10,045 bases of DNA, from NCBI GenBank assembly GCA_024640385.1, contig JAHEFC010000123.1, forward strand, positions 1 to 10,045. The letters run 5' to 3'. Origin of the DNA: Sphingobacteriales bacterium (GTDB lineage Bacteria > Bacteroidota > Bacteroidia > Chitinophagales > Chitinophagaceae). The notes beneath the pieces are model-generated. The model ran no database searches. It was not told the origin of the DNA and was given only the letters and a program-made list of their open reading frames with translations. A program made the translations under genes and the position numbers. Of this stretch, positions 1 to 8,500 are shown in pieces (the stretch's first letter is position 1; the number at the start of each line of letters is the position of its first letter).

Positions 1-1345
1 CGGGAAAAAAGTTCTCTGCGAAAATGGGTGCTTTTTCTGCATTCTTCCATTCAGGAAGTATCTGCATTAATTCCTGTTTACGTTGTTCAAGAATTTTTGA
101 TCTGACCTCATATGGCTTCATGCCCGCCAATGCAATAAGGGTATCCATAATCTGAAGATTAATTCCTCCCCAGCCGGCATAGGTCCTGTTACTGAAAATG
201 GCAATGCCCAGCCCGTATTCCGGCATGATCAGCCAGTGACTTCCGAAGCCCGGAAGCCCGCCACCATGGCCTATGGAGACCCTGTTTTCACAATCTTTGG
301 TGATACGTAAGCCGAATCCGTAGCCACTCACGGAAGGGCAAGGGCGGCCAGTGGGATAGGTAAAGCCTGCGGCAACGCTATTTACATTCCACATTTGGTG
401 CATTTCACGTATGGAGCTTCTTTTCAAGGGTCCATCATCATCTCCGTCCCTGGGAGGCCAGGCTGCGAGGTGGAAGTTCATGTATCTGGAGAAATCACCT
501 ATCGTGGTGAGCAATCCACCCATGCCACCCCAAGATCCGTCGTGAAGCAGTTCTTCTTCCTTGAAATCATTATTGATCCAGCGATAACCATGGGCAAGAT
601 CCCGGGCAGGTACATTCGAAAATTCCCAATAGCTGTGTTCCATGCCTAGAGGTTTGAAAATGTTATCAGCAATGAATTTCTGGTAGGGCTGTTTGGTAAT
701 ATTCCTGATGATGGTGCCCAGCAAAGAAACACCCAGGTTGCTATATTCGTACCTGATCCCGGGAACATTGGAAAATGAAGGTCCCTGTTTGACCAGGTTC
801 ATGAGTTCTTCTTCTGTATCTGATAACTGCCTGTCGCCATAAGGATTGTCTTCAGGGAATCCGGCCCTGTGGGTCATGAGGTCGCGGACGGTGATCTCTG
901 GCGCATCAGTGGTGAGGTATTTCATTCCTTTCATCTCAGGAATATATTTGGATGCGGGATCATCCAGGCTGAGCAGGCCCTGGTCCCGAAGGATCAGGAT
1001 GGCCATGGTAGTGAAACTCTTCGTCATGGAAGCGATCCTGAAAGTGGTATTGGCATAAACAGGTGTACTGTCTTTGATGTTGGAGACGCCAGTGAAAGTT
1101 CCGTGGATGAGTTTCCCGTCTAAGACAATTCCATAAGCCAGTCCCGGAATATGTGATTCCCTTGCAAAGCGTATGATGATGGAGTCTGCCAGGGGGATAA
1201 ATGGGGCTATGCGCTTTGTTCTTTCATCATCCGATTTTAATGTCACTGTTTCATCGGCTTGAACTTCAGGTTGGGGAGCAGGAGCTTGCCTGCAGCCGAT
1301 GATGAACATTACCGCAAGAATGCTGAGCAACTTTGTATTTGGCAT
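1..1345 (-). CDS. Serine hydrolase lipoprotein, beta-lactamase/class C family (3' end cut by window edge)
   Basis: The frame is open from the ATG at 1345 to the left edge, giving 448 codons without a stop; the C-terminus lies outside the window. The N-terminus has a short hydrophobic segment ending in a lipobox-like FIIGC, with Cys18 as the likely lipidated residue, so the protein should be anchored in the envelope. The penicillin-binding/serine beta-lactamase fold is shown by S106-M-T-K109 (SxxK, nucleophile and general base), Y201-S-N203 (YxN) and H360-G-G, the usual place of the KTG-like third motif in this family. Family members include DD-peptidases, esterases and D-aminopeptidases, so the substrate cannot be assigned. 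An in-frame TTG lies directly before the ATG, but the ATG is the simpler start. It follows the isomerase-like gene by 5 nt and is probably cotranscribed with it. It is not obviously a recent duplicate of the other serine hydrolase near the right edge. Confidence 0.9.
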   Translation of the reverse strand, partial: MPNTKLLSILAVMFIIGCRQAPAPQPEVQADETVTLKSDDERTKRIAPFIPLADSIIIRFARESHIPGLAYGIVLDGKLIHGTFTGVSNIKDSTPVYANTTFRIASMTKSFTTMAILILRDQGLLSLDDPASKYIPEMKGMKYLTTDAPEITVRDLMTHRAGFPEDNPYGDRQLSDTEEELMNLVKQGPSFSNVPGIRYEYSNLGVSLLGTIIRNITKQPYQKFIADNIFKPLGMEHSYWEFSNVPARDLAHGYRWINNDFKEEELLHDGSWGGMGGLLTTIGDFSRYMNFHLAAWPPRDGDDDGPLKRSSIREMHQMWNVNSVAAGFTYPTGRPCPSVSGYGFGLRITKDCENRVSIGHGGGLPGFGSHWLIMPEYGLGIAIFSNRTYAGWGGINLQIMDTLIALAGMKPYEVRSKILEQRKQELMQILPEWKNAEKAPIFAENFFP

Positions 1346-1350
1346 CAATA

Positions 1351-2175
1351 TTATTTCTTTAAGCTTTTCAGGTAACTGAGACTCTGCGGTACCTGTGAAA
1401 GGGAGCGCGATGATTCGTCTTCAATGAAAAAATGTTTGACCCCATATTTTTTGGCCACTTTCATGATCTCTGCTATACCCACATCTCCTTGCCCGAGTAC
1501 AACATTGGTTTCCACATCTGCCTGGCCGTTCTGATTACCTGGAGTGCCGGGCTTTCTGTCTTTCAGGTGCATGAGCTGGAAACGGCCGGCGTATTTTTTC
1601 AGGAGATCTACGGGTTCCTGGCCGGGATGTTTGATCCAGAATACATCCATTTCAAAGCTGACGTATTGCGGGTTTGTTTTGGTAGCTATATAGTCGAACA
1701 GGGTGGCTGATTCAAATGGCCTGAATTCATAACCATGTGGATGATAACAGAATATAAGGCCATTTTCACGCAGTAGTTTCCCGGCTGTATTGAAAACTTC
1801 AACGGCCTTACGGGCATCATCAACCGTAAAATCATTTCCGTTATGCGGTATCCAGAAACACACCACATATTTTGCCCCATAAATTTTTGCATTTCCGATA
1901 ATGGCATTAATATCTGTCTGGAGTTTCGAGAAATCGCCGCTGACACTGATCACTTTGAGCTTTCTATCATCCAGCATTTTTTTGAATTCCGAATGAGACA
2001 GCCCATAACTGTCACCGCCTTCCAGTTTTGTAATGCCCATTTTTCGGATCGTGTCCAGGGTGCCCGGGATATCTGTTTTAAACTGGTTACGGAACGAATA
2101 TAGTTCCAGGCCAATATCCTGGGAAGAAGCAGGAAACACCTGGAAAAAAATAAATATCAGGAGCAGGTATCTCAT
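1351..2175 (-). CDS. Exported sugar phosphate isomerase/epimerase-like TIM-barrel protein
   Basis: This 274-residue protein matches the xylose-isomerase-like TIM-barrel (AP endonuclease 2) family. Visible signatures are CYHPHGYEF at 143-151, FEMD at 174-177, LMHLKD at 201-206 and FIED at 250-253; E175/D177, H203 and E252 are the likely metal-site positions, with H145 or H147 where many relatives have a metal-ligand Glu or a YHNH motif. Residues 1-18 form a signal peptide (hydrophobic run, then FPASSQ), so the protein is probably periplasmic, unlike cytoplasmic sugar isomerases such as IolE. Exported relatives are common in Bacteroidota and are usually annotated only as sugar phosphate isomerase/epimerase. 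The reaction and substrate are unknown. It is the first gene of a two-gene unit with the serine hydrolase lipoprotein 5 nt downstream. No convincing promoter was recognised in the 85 bp between it and the upstream palindrome. Confidence 0.9.
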   Translation of the reverse strand: MRYLLLIFIFFQVFPASSQDIGLELYSFRNQFKTDIPGTLDTIRKMGITKLEGGDSYGLSHSEFKKMLDDRKLKVISVSGDFSKLQTDINAIIGNAKIYGAKYVVCFWIPHNGNDFTVDDARKAVEVFNTAGKLLRENGLIFCYHPHGYEFRPFESATLFDYIATKTNPQYVSFEMDVFWIKHPGQEPVDLLKKYAGRFQLMHLKDRKPGTPGNQNGQADVETNVVLGQGDVGIAEIMKVAKKYGVKHFFIEDESSRSLSQVPQSLSYLKSLKK

Positions 2176-2260
2176 AAACTTATGTTGTGGCTGAATTTAC
2201 AACTACCAGTTGAAAGAACCGGGCACCTTCGATGATTAATTTCTTGCGGTATCAAATTGC

Positions 2261-2319
2261 AGGTTGCAGGTTACAGGTTGCAGGTTGCACTGCAACCTGC
2301 AACCTGTAACCTGCAACCT
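2261..2319. repeat. Perfect 29-bp inverted repeat built of four tandem heptamers per arm; probable 3'-end hairpin
   Basis: Positions 2261-2289 pair perfectly with 2291-2319 around the single base C2290. Each arm consists of four tandem AGGTTGC heptamers plus one base. The second unit (2268-2274) is AGGTTAC, and the same change appears at the mirrored place in the other arm, so pairing is kept. The right end includes the A and G of the TAG stop (2320-2318) of the acylase gene, so a transcript of that gene would enter the hairpin at its stop codon. It separates two minus-strand units and is placed to act as a terminator or mRNA 3'-end stabiliser. No strong U-tract follows in the minus direction (only UUU), so it is not a textbook intrinsic terminator. 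The palindrome is read directly from the sequence; the function is inferred. Confidence 0.95.
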
Positions 2320-4513
2320 ATAAATCCCCCGGGTGATATGTTTTTTTCGCATTCTTTACAACATCCTCCTTGTAGAAGTGCACGTCTTTAAACCGTCCAT
2401 CTGCATACATTTGAGCCTGGTCAAAGAAATGCGGAGAGGTGGGATCGCCGCTTTCCCCGCCTGCAAGGATGGACCTTGCTTTGATCTTTCCGCCGAATTC
2501 AACCACACAAACAAAGCTATTGCCGCCTGTAGCATAACGTTTATGGCTACCCGGAAAATACCGGCTTACCAGTGAACCCAGCTGGCCCCAGGTTGAAGCT
2601 GCTCTGCCTACAGGTATGCCCGGGAAAGAGTCTGAGTGCACCGGTATGATGCTGTTCTTAATACGCTGCATCCGGTTGATATCTCCCCATGCTACCTGCC
2701 ATTTCCCAAAATGCGCTTCAAGTGTGTCAACCACTTCTTTGAGAGGCATCACTATTTTCAGTGGATCGGTATTTCTTAATACTGCGCCATAGCGCACTGT
2801 AAAATCGGCAAACAGTTCGGGGTCTTCAGAACGCAGCAGGGCATTCATCTTCTCTGCCCAATGTATGGCGAGTGTGGTGGCTACCGACTGAACTCCGGTA
2901 TTATGGTCCCATTTTTTCAACTCGGTAACCGGTTCTGCCAGTTTGTTATACAAGGAATGATCAATTGATCTTATCTTGTCATATGCAGCAAGAAGGATCG
3001 GCATTGACGTATCGAAGGCAGTAAGATGTGGATCATATCCCACAGCAATGAGATCGTCCATGGTGAATTTTTGTTTGGCGGAGAGCAGTCTTACCGCATT
3101 GATCCCCCTGAAATTTTCACCATCCGGGGCCATGTATGCAGGATAGTTTTTTCTTGACGGGCTCAGGTCGCCGGATACGGAATATGGCGTGTTGTTGGTG
3201 TTCTGTATCCATCCATTGGCCGGATTAATAATGTGTACAGTCTCTTTTACACTGTGCATGCCCTTCCATTCAGTTTTTGAACTGCTGCCGTCAACCGGGA
3301 TTTCCCAGTTGTAGGCCGTATCTCTCACGGGCATGTAGTTGCCGTGCCAGTAAGCAATATTTCCTGCTGCATCAGCGTAAACGGTATTGTTTGAAAGATT
3401 GGCCCTGAGGTCAAGGTTCCTGGAAAACTCATCCAGGGATTTGACTTTGGTCCGCTGCCATGACTGGATCAGGCCGGCCAGTGAGCGGTTTTTGGTGCGG
3501 AGGCTCAGCCACTTGCCATCGTTCATGGCCATAATGGGACCATGATGGGTAGCGTATACGGTAAAACTCTTTGCCTTCAATATCCCATCTTCCTTATACC
3601 GAATCGTCACCCTCTTTTCTTCCAGGGCCCTGAGTGAATCGTTGTATTTGTAAAAGTATTTTCCATCCTTGTCACGGATCACTGTTTCAGCGTATAGATC
3701 TGCTGCATCGGCCGAGCTGGATGTATGCATGAAACCACAGAATTCATTGAAGCCCTGGTAAACAAAAAACTGTCCCCAGGTAACGGCGCCGTATACATGT
3801 AAACCTTCTTCGCTTTGCAGATGCACTTCGGGCCTGAAGTAGAAAGTCACATGTGGGTTGATATAGAACAAGGCATTCCCTGTTGCGCTTTTTGAAGGGG
3901 CTATGGCAAAGCCGTTGGAACCGATCAGTTTGTCTTCTCTTTCATGACGCTGATCGGGCAGGTGTGCGATCTCTCTGGATGAATAAAATGCCTCCAGGTC
4001 GCGCGCTTCAAGCCCCCCGGTTTGAATGGCAGAGATGCTGCCATCGGTATACATGAGGGGGAACCAGGGCTCGAATTTTTCGATCACCGCCGGTTTTACT
4101 TCAGGATGTTTATACAGGTAATAGTTTATTCCATCGGCATATGCCAACAATAATTTCTTTAGCCAGTCCGGTGAATTATTGTAGTCTTCCCGCGCTCCGG
4201 CAGAATCAATAGTGAGACGAATCAGCAGGTCTTCATAAATACCGTCCTTTCCCTTTTGCTCTGCCGTTCTGCCCAGCATGGTGACATAATTATTCTCCAC
4301 GCGGTTGAAATCATCTTCGCACTGTGCATACATGAGGCCGAAAACGCAATCGGCATCTGTTTTGCCATAAATATGCGGTACTCCATATTCATCCCTGACA
4401 ATGGTGACGTTCTTAGCCTGTTGCTCCCATTTATTCAGCTGGGGGTCTTGATTGCAGGAACTAGTTGTGGTGCCGATGTATAAGATCAGGATCAGGGCCG
4501 TCAGATTTCTCAT
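2318..4513 (-). CDS. Penicillin acylase / acyl-homoserine lactone acylase family Ntn hydrolase, probable lipoprotein
   Basis: The 731-residue precursor has the order expected of this family: export signal, alpha chain, spacer and beta chain. The N-terminus is hydrophobic and ends in TTSSC, so Cys20 may be lipidated, although Thr at -3 is a weak lipobox; ordinary signal-peptidase cleavage is the alternative. VRDEYGVPHIYG (39-50) and the following GLMYAQCEDDFNR are typical of the alpha chain. G198-S199-N200 marks the expected self-cleavage site, making Ser199 the N-terminal nucleophile of the beta chain. NPHV around H221, HTSS at 263-266 and NNTVYAD with N376 as the likely oxyanion-hole Asn also fit. 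The family cleaves amide bonds of acylated substrates such as AHLs, beta-lactams or lipopeptides; which one is used here is unknown. A GGGGA lies just before the ATG. The gene follows the TraB-like gene by 15 nt, and its TAG stop runs into the long palindrome. Confidence 0.95.
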   Translation of the reverse strand: MRNLTALILILYIGTTTSSCNQDPQLNKWEQQAKNVTIVRDEYGVPHIYGKTDADCVFGLMYAQCEDDFNRVENNYVTMLGRTAEQKGKDGIYEDLLIRLTIDSAGAREDYNNSPDWLKKLLLAYADGINYYLYKHPEVKPAVIEKFEPWFPLMYTDGSISAIQTGGLEARDLEAFYSSREIAHLPDQRHEREDKLIGSNGFAIAPSKSATGNALFYINPHVTFYFRPEVHLQSEEGLHVYGAVTWGQFFVYQGFNEFCGFMHTSSSADAADLYAETVIRDKDGKYFYKYNDSLRALEEKRVTIRYKEDGILKAKSFTVYATHHGPIMAMNDGKWLSLRTKNRSLAGLIQSWQRTKVKSLDEFSRNLDLRANLSNNTVYADAAGNIAYWHGNYMPVRDTAYNWEIPVDGSSSKTEWKGMHSVKETVHIINPANGWIQNTNNTPYSVSGDLSPSRKNYPAYMAPDGENFRGINAVRLLSAKQKFTMDDLIAVGYDPHLTAFDTSMPILLAAYDKIRSIDHSLYNKLAEPVTELKKWDHNTGVQSVATTLAIHWAEKMNALLRSEDPELFADFTVRYGAVLRNTDPLKIVMPLKEVVDTLEAHFGKWQVAWGDINRMQRIKNSIIPVHSDSFPGIPVGRAASTWGQLGSLVSRYFPGSHKRYATGGNSFVCVVEFGGKIKARSILAGGESGDPTSPHFFDQAQMYADGRFKDVHFYKEDVVKNAKKTYHPGDL

Positions 4514-4528
4514 TCCCCAAAATACGAA

Positions 4529-5407
4529 TCATTTCATTTCGTACTCCAGGGTTTGCCTGATGCGGAATGCATGGCTTGAACCCATGGTCACTATTACGTG
4601 ATCACCTTTTTCTGCCAACTCCAGGATGATCGAGCAAAGATGCTGATCGCGATAAAGATTTGAGGCGTTGAAAATTTCGCTGAGATATCCTTCCGGCCAT
4701 CCATATTCATCACTGGTATTTCGCCAGTCTTCCCTGGAAGGAAAGTCTTTCTGCCATATGCTGTCGACCTGCCTGACTGAGATGATCTCACCTTTGAGTC
4801 CCTTAACAGCAGTTCTTTCATCAATATAATGTTGCAAAGTTGCGTCAGGATCTGCAGGTTTGCCAAAACGGAAACCCGAAAAATAAGGTCGTAAAGAATA
4901 AAACAAAGCCAGTTGTTTTGCGGGATATTTTTTCAGTAGATCCTGTACTTCGGTTTCCCTGTCGGGCTCCCAGGAGTAAAATGGTATGCCGTCTTTTTTT
5001 GCCAGGCTTACAAGTTTTCCACCCTCCCCATGCACCGCCACCGGGTTTTGCAGGCCCTGGAACAGGAATCCCAGCCTTCCTTCCACCAATGCCACTGTTG
5101 GCCTGCTGATCTCCCAATATTTCTCTATGCTGTCGATCTGCGGGTCACCGGGATCGACTGTGTGTTCAATGCCAAGAACGGTTACTGCACCAGTGCCTTT
5201 TTTCAGCATGTATATATATGGCCTGGCGTGGATTTCAGTAAGGCTTCCGTATTCACCCATGCTCATCACGGGTTTCTCAAATGTATAGGTTCGGGAAGGT
5301 GTGTACCGAGAGGGCGATCTCCAGATAATGCCTGTAAACAAGAGTATCAGCAAGATGGCTAATGCCGACAGGATCACAGAAACTGTTATGAGGATCGCTT
5401 TTTTCAT
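4529..5407 (-). CDS. TraB/GumN (TIKI superfamily)-like membrane-anchored protein, putative metallohydrolase
   Basis: With the start at 5407 the protein has 292 residues: a Lys-rich start, a transmembrane or signal-anchor segment at about 4-29, then a domain facing the periplasm. The domain carries the marks of the TraB/PrgY/GumN/TIKI superfamily: two GxxH motifs (G79-I-E-H82 near the start and G276-S-S-H279 near the end), an acidic VEGR (108-111) after the first, and R253-D254 before the last. Animal TIKI proteins are metal-dependent proteases, and enterococcal PrgY/TraB reduce peptide-pheromone activity; whether this protein is a protease is inference. The ATG at 5455 would add 16 residues ahead of the Lys-rich start; 5407 was chosen because it gives a normal N-terminus and leaves the TATATTTT promoter-like box at 5426-5433 upstream. 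It is the first gene of a two-gene unit with the acylase. Assignment is from motifs, without a search. Confidence 0.8.
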   Translation of the reverse strand: MKKAILITVSVILSALAILLILLFTGIIWRSPSRYTPSRTYTFEKPVMSMGEYGSLTEIHARPYIYMLKKGTGAVTVLGIEHTVDPGDPQIDSIEKYWEISRPTVALVEGRLGFLFQGLQNPVAVHGEGGKLVSLAKKDGIPFYSWEPDRETEVQDLLKKYPAKQLALFYSLRPYFSGFRFGKPADPDATLQHYIDERTAVKGLKGEIISVRQVDSIWQKDFPSREDWRNTSDEYGWPEGYLSEIFNASNLYRDQHLCSIILELAEKGDHVIVTMGSSHAFRIRQTLEYEMK

Positions 5408-5425
5408 TGCTGTAAACTTGCTGAA

Positions 5426-5433
5426 AAAATATA
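5426..5433 (-). promoter_or_regulatory. Candidate -7 box for the TraB-like/acylase unit
   Basis: Reading the minus strand, TATATTTT matches the Bacteroidota -7 consensus TAnnTTTG at all but the last base. A TTG at 5451-5449 could be the -33 element, but the 15-nt spacer is shorter than usual. Initiation just downstream would leave a leader of roughly a dozen bases before the ATG at 5407 and would exclude the ATG at 5455. This is a weak call based on pattern only. Confidence 0.25.
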
Positions 5434-5511
5434 CGCCAGGCAATAGCACAACCATGGGATATTTTTCTGTTCAATTTGTATGAGCGGTCATTATTTGATC
5501 TGGCTATGCTC

Positions 5512-5519
5512 TATATTAG
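5512..5519 (+). promoter_or_regulatory. Candidate -7 box for the tricorn-like protease gene
   Basis: TATATTAG differs from the Bacteroidota -7 consensus TAnnTTTG at one of six fixed positions and lies 18 bases before the ATG. A TTTG at 5494-5497 is the nearest -33-like element, but its 14-nt spacer is short. No Shine-Dalgarno sequence is visible between the box and the start, as is usual in this phylum. Confidence 0.3.
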
Positions 5520-5537
5520 GGAACCACAACTATAAGC

Positions 5538-8500
5538 ATGAGAAAAATTTCAATTTTAGCGATGTTGGCCATGATTGCCAGTACATCAAATGCACAGGTG
5601 GATGCCCGGCTGTTCAGGTATCCTGATGTTTCGGGTACGCATATCAGTTTTGTTTATGGCGGTGACATCTGGCTGGTTCCCAAAACAGGTGGAACTGCTA
5701 CAAGGGTCACCAGTTCTACCGGGGAGGAATCTTACCCAAGGTTTTCTCCCGATGGCAAAACCATTGCCTATACGGCCACCTATTTCGGGAATGCAGATGT
5801 GTACACCCTGCCTGTAACTGGCGGAACGCCTACACGGCTTACCTGGCATGGTATGCCTGACAGGGTGGTGGACTGGCATCCGGATGGCAACAGGATACTG
5901 ATGGCTTCTCCCAGGGAAACCGGGGTTGGAAATGTTGGCCAGCTTTACCTCCTTTCCAAAAATGGCGGTATACCTGATAAGTTGCCTCTGCCTTATGGAG
6001 AACTGGGATCATTTTCACCTGATGGAGGGAGCATTGCTTACGTAAGCCGTATAACCGAAAATTATCCATTCAAAAGATACAGGGGAGGGATGGCTTCTGA
6101 TGTGGTTGTGTTTGACCTGAAGAAAATGACGGCTGAAAACATCACAAAAAACACTGCTACCGACGGTAAGCCGGCATGGGTGAAGAACCGTATCTATTAT
6201 GTGAGCGATATTGACCAGAATAAAAGGCGTAATGTATGGATGTACGATCTCTCTACCAGGAAGCAGTCGCAGGTAACCAGTTTCAAGGATGTTGATGTAA
6301 ACTATATGAGTGCCGGGAATGATGACCTGGTTTTTGAGGCGGGCGGCAAATTATATCTGCTCAATACGGCAACCAATAAATATGACGATGTCAAGATCAA
6401 TGTAGTCAGCGATTTTGCAAGTTTGATGCCTCGTGTTATCAATGCCGGCGGCCGTGTGGCCAATGCTGATATCTCGCCTGATGCCAAACGTGTTGTTGTG
6501 GAAGCCCGTGGCGAATTGTTCAGTATCCCTGCAGAAAACGGAGCAGTGATCAACATCACCAACAGCAGCGGGGCTTTTGACCAGAACCCTTCGTGGAGTC
6601 CCAATGGCAAATACATTGCGTACTGGAGCGATAAATCAGGTGAGTACGAGATCTGGTTATATGATGTTCAGCAGGGCAGTCAGAAGAAACTCACCAATTA
6701 TGGAAAGGGGATGGGATGGAATATCATCTGGTCGCCAGACAGCAAGAAATTCCTGTTCATCAACCAGGAGCAGGAGATCAGGATCATGAATGTGGCAACG
6801 GGGGAAGACTACGTTGCGGACAAGACCACGCAGAATACCTATAATGCACTGAGAGGTTTTGAAGCAAGCTGGAGTAAAGACAATAACTGGATCACCTACA
6901 GCAAAACAGGAGACAATCTGAACAGTGCGATCTTTGCATACAATCTGAGCGATAAGAAAGTGCAGAAACTGACCTCAGGATTTTATAACGATGCTGATCC
7001 GGTTTTTGATCCAACCGGAAAATATATCTTCTTCAAAACAGACCGCGCCCTTCAACCGGTTTACAGCAGCCTGGATGCAACCTGGATCTATCCCAATTCA
7101 ACGCAGATAGCTTATGCGAGCCTTGATCCAACAGCTAAAAGCCTGTTGGCAGCGAGGAATGATGAAGTTAAAATAACTGCAGATACAACCTCTTCTGCAA
7201 AACCTGAAGCCTCCAAAGGCAAGGACAGTTCTAAGCCTGCTTCTACGTCAAAGCCATCTATGGTAGTAAAAGCGGATGATTTCGAGACCAGGGTCCAGGT
7301 ATTGCCTGTGGCTGCCGGGAACTATGGAAGTCTTTTTGCGATAGACGGGAAGGTCGTTTACCAGCGTTTCCCCAATTCAGGAACACAGGGTGAACAACCT
7401 GCATTATTCATGTATGATCTTGAGAAAAGAGAAGAGAAAAGAGTGATGGCAAATGTGGGAGGGGTTGTTATTACAGACGACGGAAAATCTATCCTGGTGA
7501 TGTCAGGCATGTCTATGGGGATCATCAAACCCATGCCCGAGCAGCGTATTGAAAAACCTCTTGCCATACAGAACCTGGAAATGACATGGAACCCAAAAGA
7601 AGAGTGGAACCAGATCTTCAATGATACCTGGCGCAGGTACAGGGATTTCTTTTATGATCCGGCGATGCAGCAGGTGGATTGGAAGGATATGAGGAAACAA
7701 TATGGTGATCTGATGCAGTATGCCATTACCAGGTGGGATGTGAATAATATACAACAGGAGATGATCGCGGAGCTGGCTGCAGGGCATACCTATGTCCGCG
7801 GCGGTGATGTTGAGCAGTCGAGTACAAGAGCGCCGGGCATGTTGGGCATCGATTGGGAAATTGCAAACGGCGCATACAGGATCAAGCGAATAGTCAAACC
7901 GGCCCTTTGGGACAATGAAGTACGCTCTCCACTCGATGCTACCGGTATTTCAGTAAAAGAAGGAGACTATATTCTCTCAGTGAATGGCAAACCATTGGAT
8001 ATAACACAGGATCCGCTTGCAGCTTTTGAGGGTACCTCAGGAGCTACTGTGGTTTTAAGGATCAACAGCGCACCTTCTCTTGCCGGATCTAAAGAGGTAG
8101 TGGTTGAAACGCTGAGTGTTGGCAGGGAAAGAAGATTGCGCAACCTCGAGTGGATCGAAAAGAACCGGAAAAAAGTGGAAGAGTTGAGTAGTGGCGACCT
8201 GGGGTACATGTATATGCCAAATACAGGCGGAGACGGACAAACGGAATTATTGCGACAGTTCTATGCCCAATTCAATAAGAAAGGTTTCATTATTGATGAA
8301 CGTTTCAATGCAGGCGGTCAGTTGGGTGACCGCTTCATTGAGATGCTGAATCGAACCAACCTGTATAATATCTCCTGGAGGAATGCCGGCGTGAGCCGTG
8401 TACCCGTTAAAGGGAATGATGGACCGAAGGCCATGCTGATCAATGGCTGGGCGGGTTCAGGCGGTGACGCATTTCCCTGGGCATTCAAAACCATGAATCT

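Noticed and set aside
395..1123. Plus-strand open frames in the first 1.1 kb
   Set aside because: The minus strand reads through this whole stretch as one serine hydrolase frame with SxxK, YxN and HGG motifs in order; the plus frames are shadows.
2184..2203. Short inverted repeat GTTGT ... ACAAC upstream of the isomerase-like gene as an operator
   Set aside because: Arms of 5 bp with a 10-bp gap are common by chance and no regulator gene is present in the window.
2260..2320. CRISPR-like array, because of repeated short units
   Set aside because: The units are 7 bp, contiguous without spacers, and arranged as a mirror palindrome; no cas gene is nearby.
2318..4513. Naming the acylase a true penicillin G acylase or a proven quorum-quenching enzyme
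   Set aside because: The Ntn motifs define the family but not the acyl chain or leaving group; substrate specificity cannot be read from these residues alone.
4523..4543. Small inverted repeat TACGAA ... TTCGTA across the stop of the TraB-like gene
   Set aside because: Arms are only 6 bp, weak in GC, and partly inside the coding sequence; this is expected by chance and probably not a terminator between the two genes.
4840..5362. Several overlapping open frames of 89-110 codons on both strands inside the TraB-like gene
   Set aside because: They lie wholly within a gene with clear family motifs, have arginine/proline- or cysteine-rich shadow-like translations, and show no recognisable domain.
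5408..5455. ATG at 5455 as the start of the TraB-like gene
   Set aside because: It places a hydrophobic non-typical extension before a standard Lys-Lys signal-anchor start, and a promoter-like box lies inside the extension. It cannot be fully excluded.
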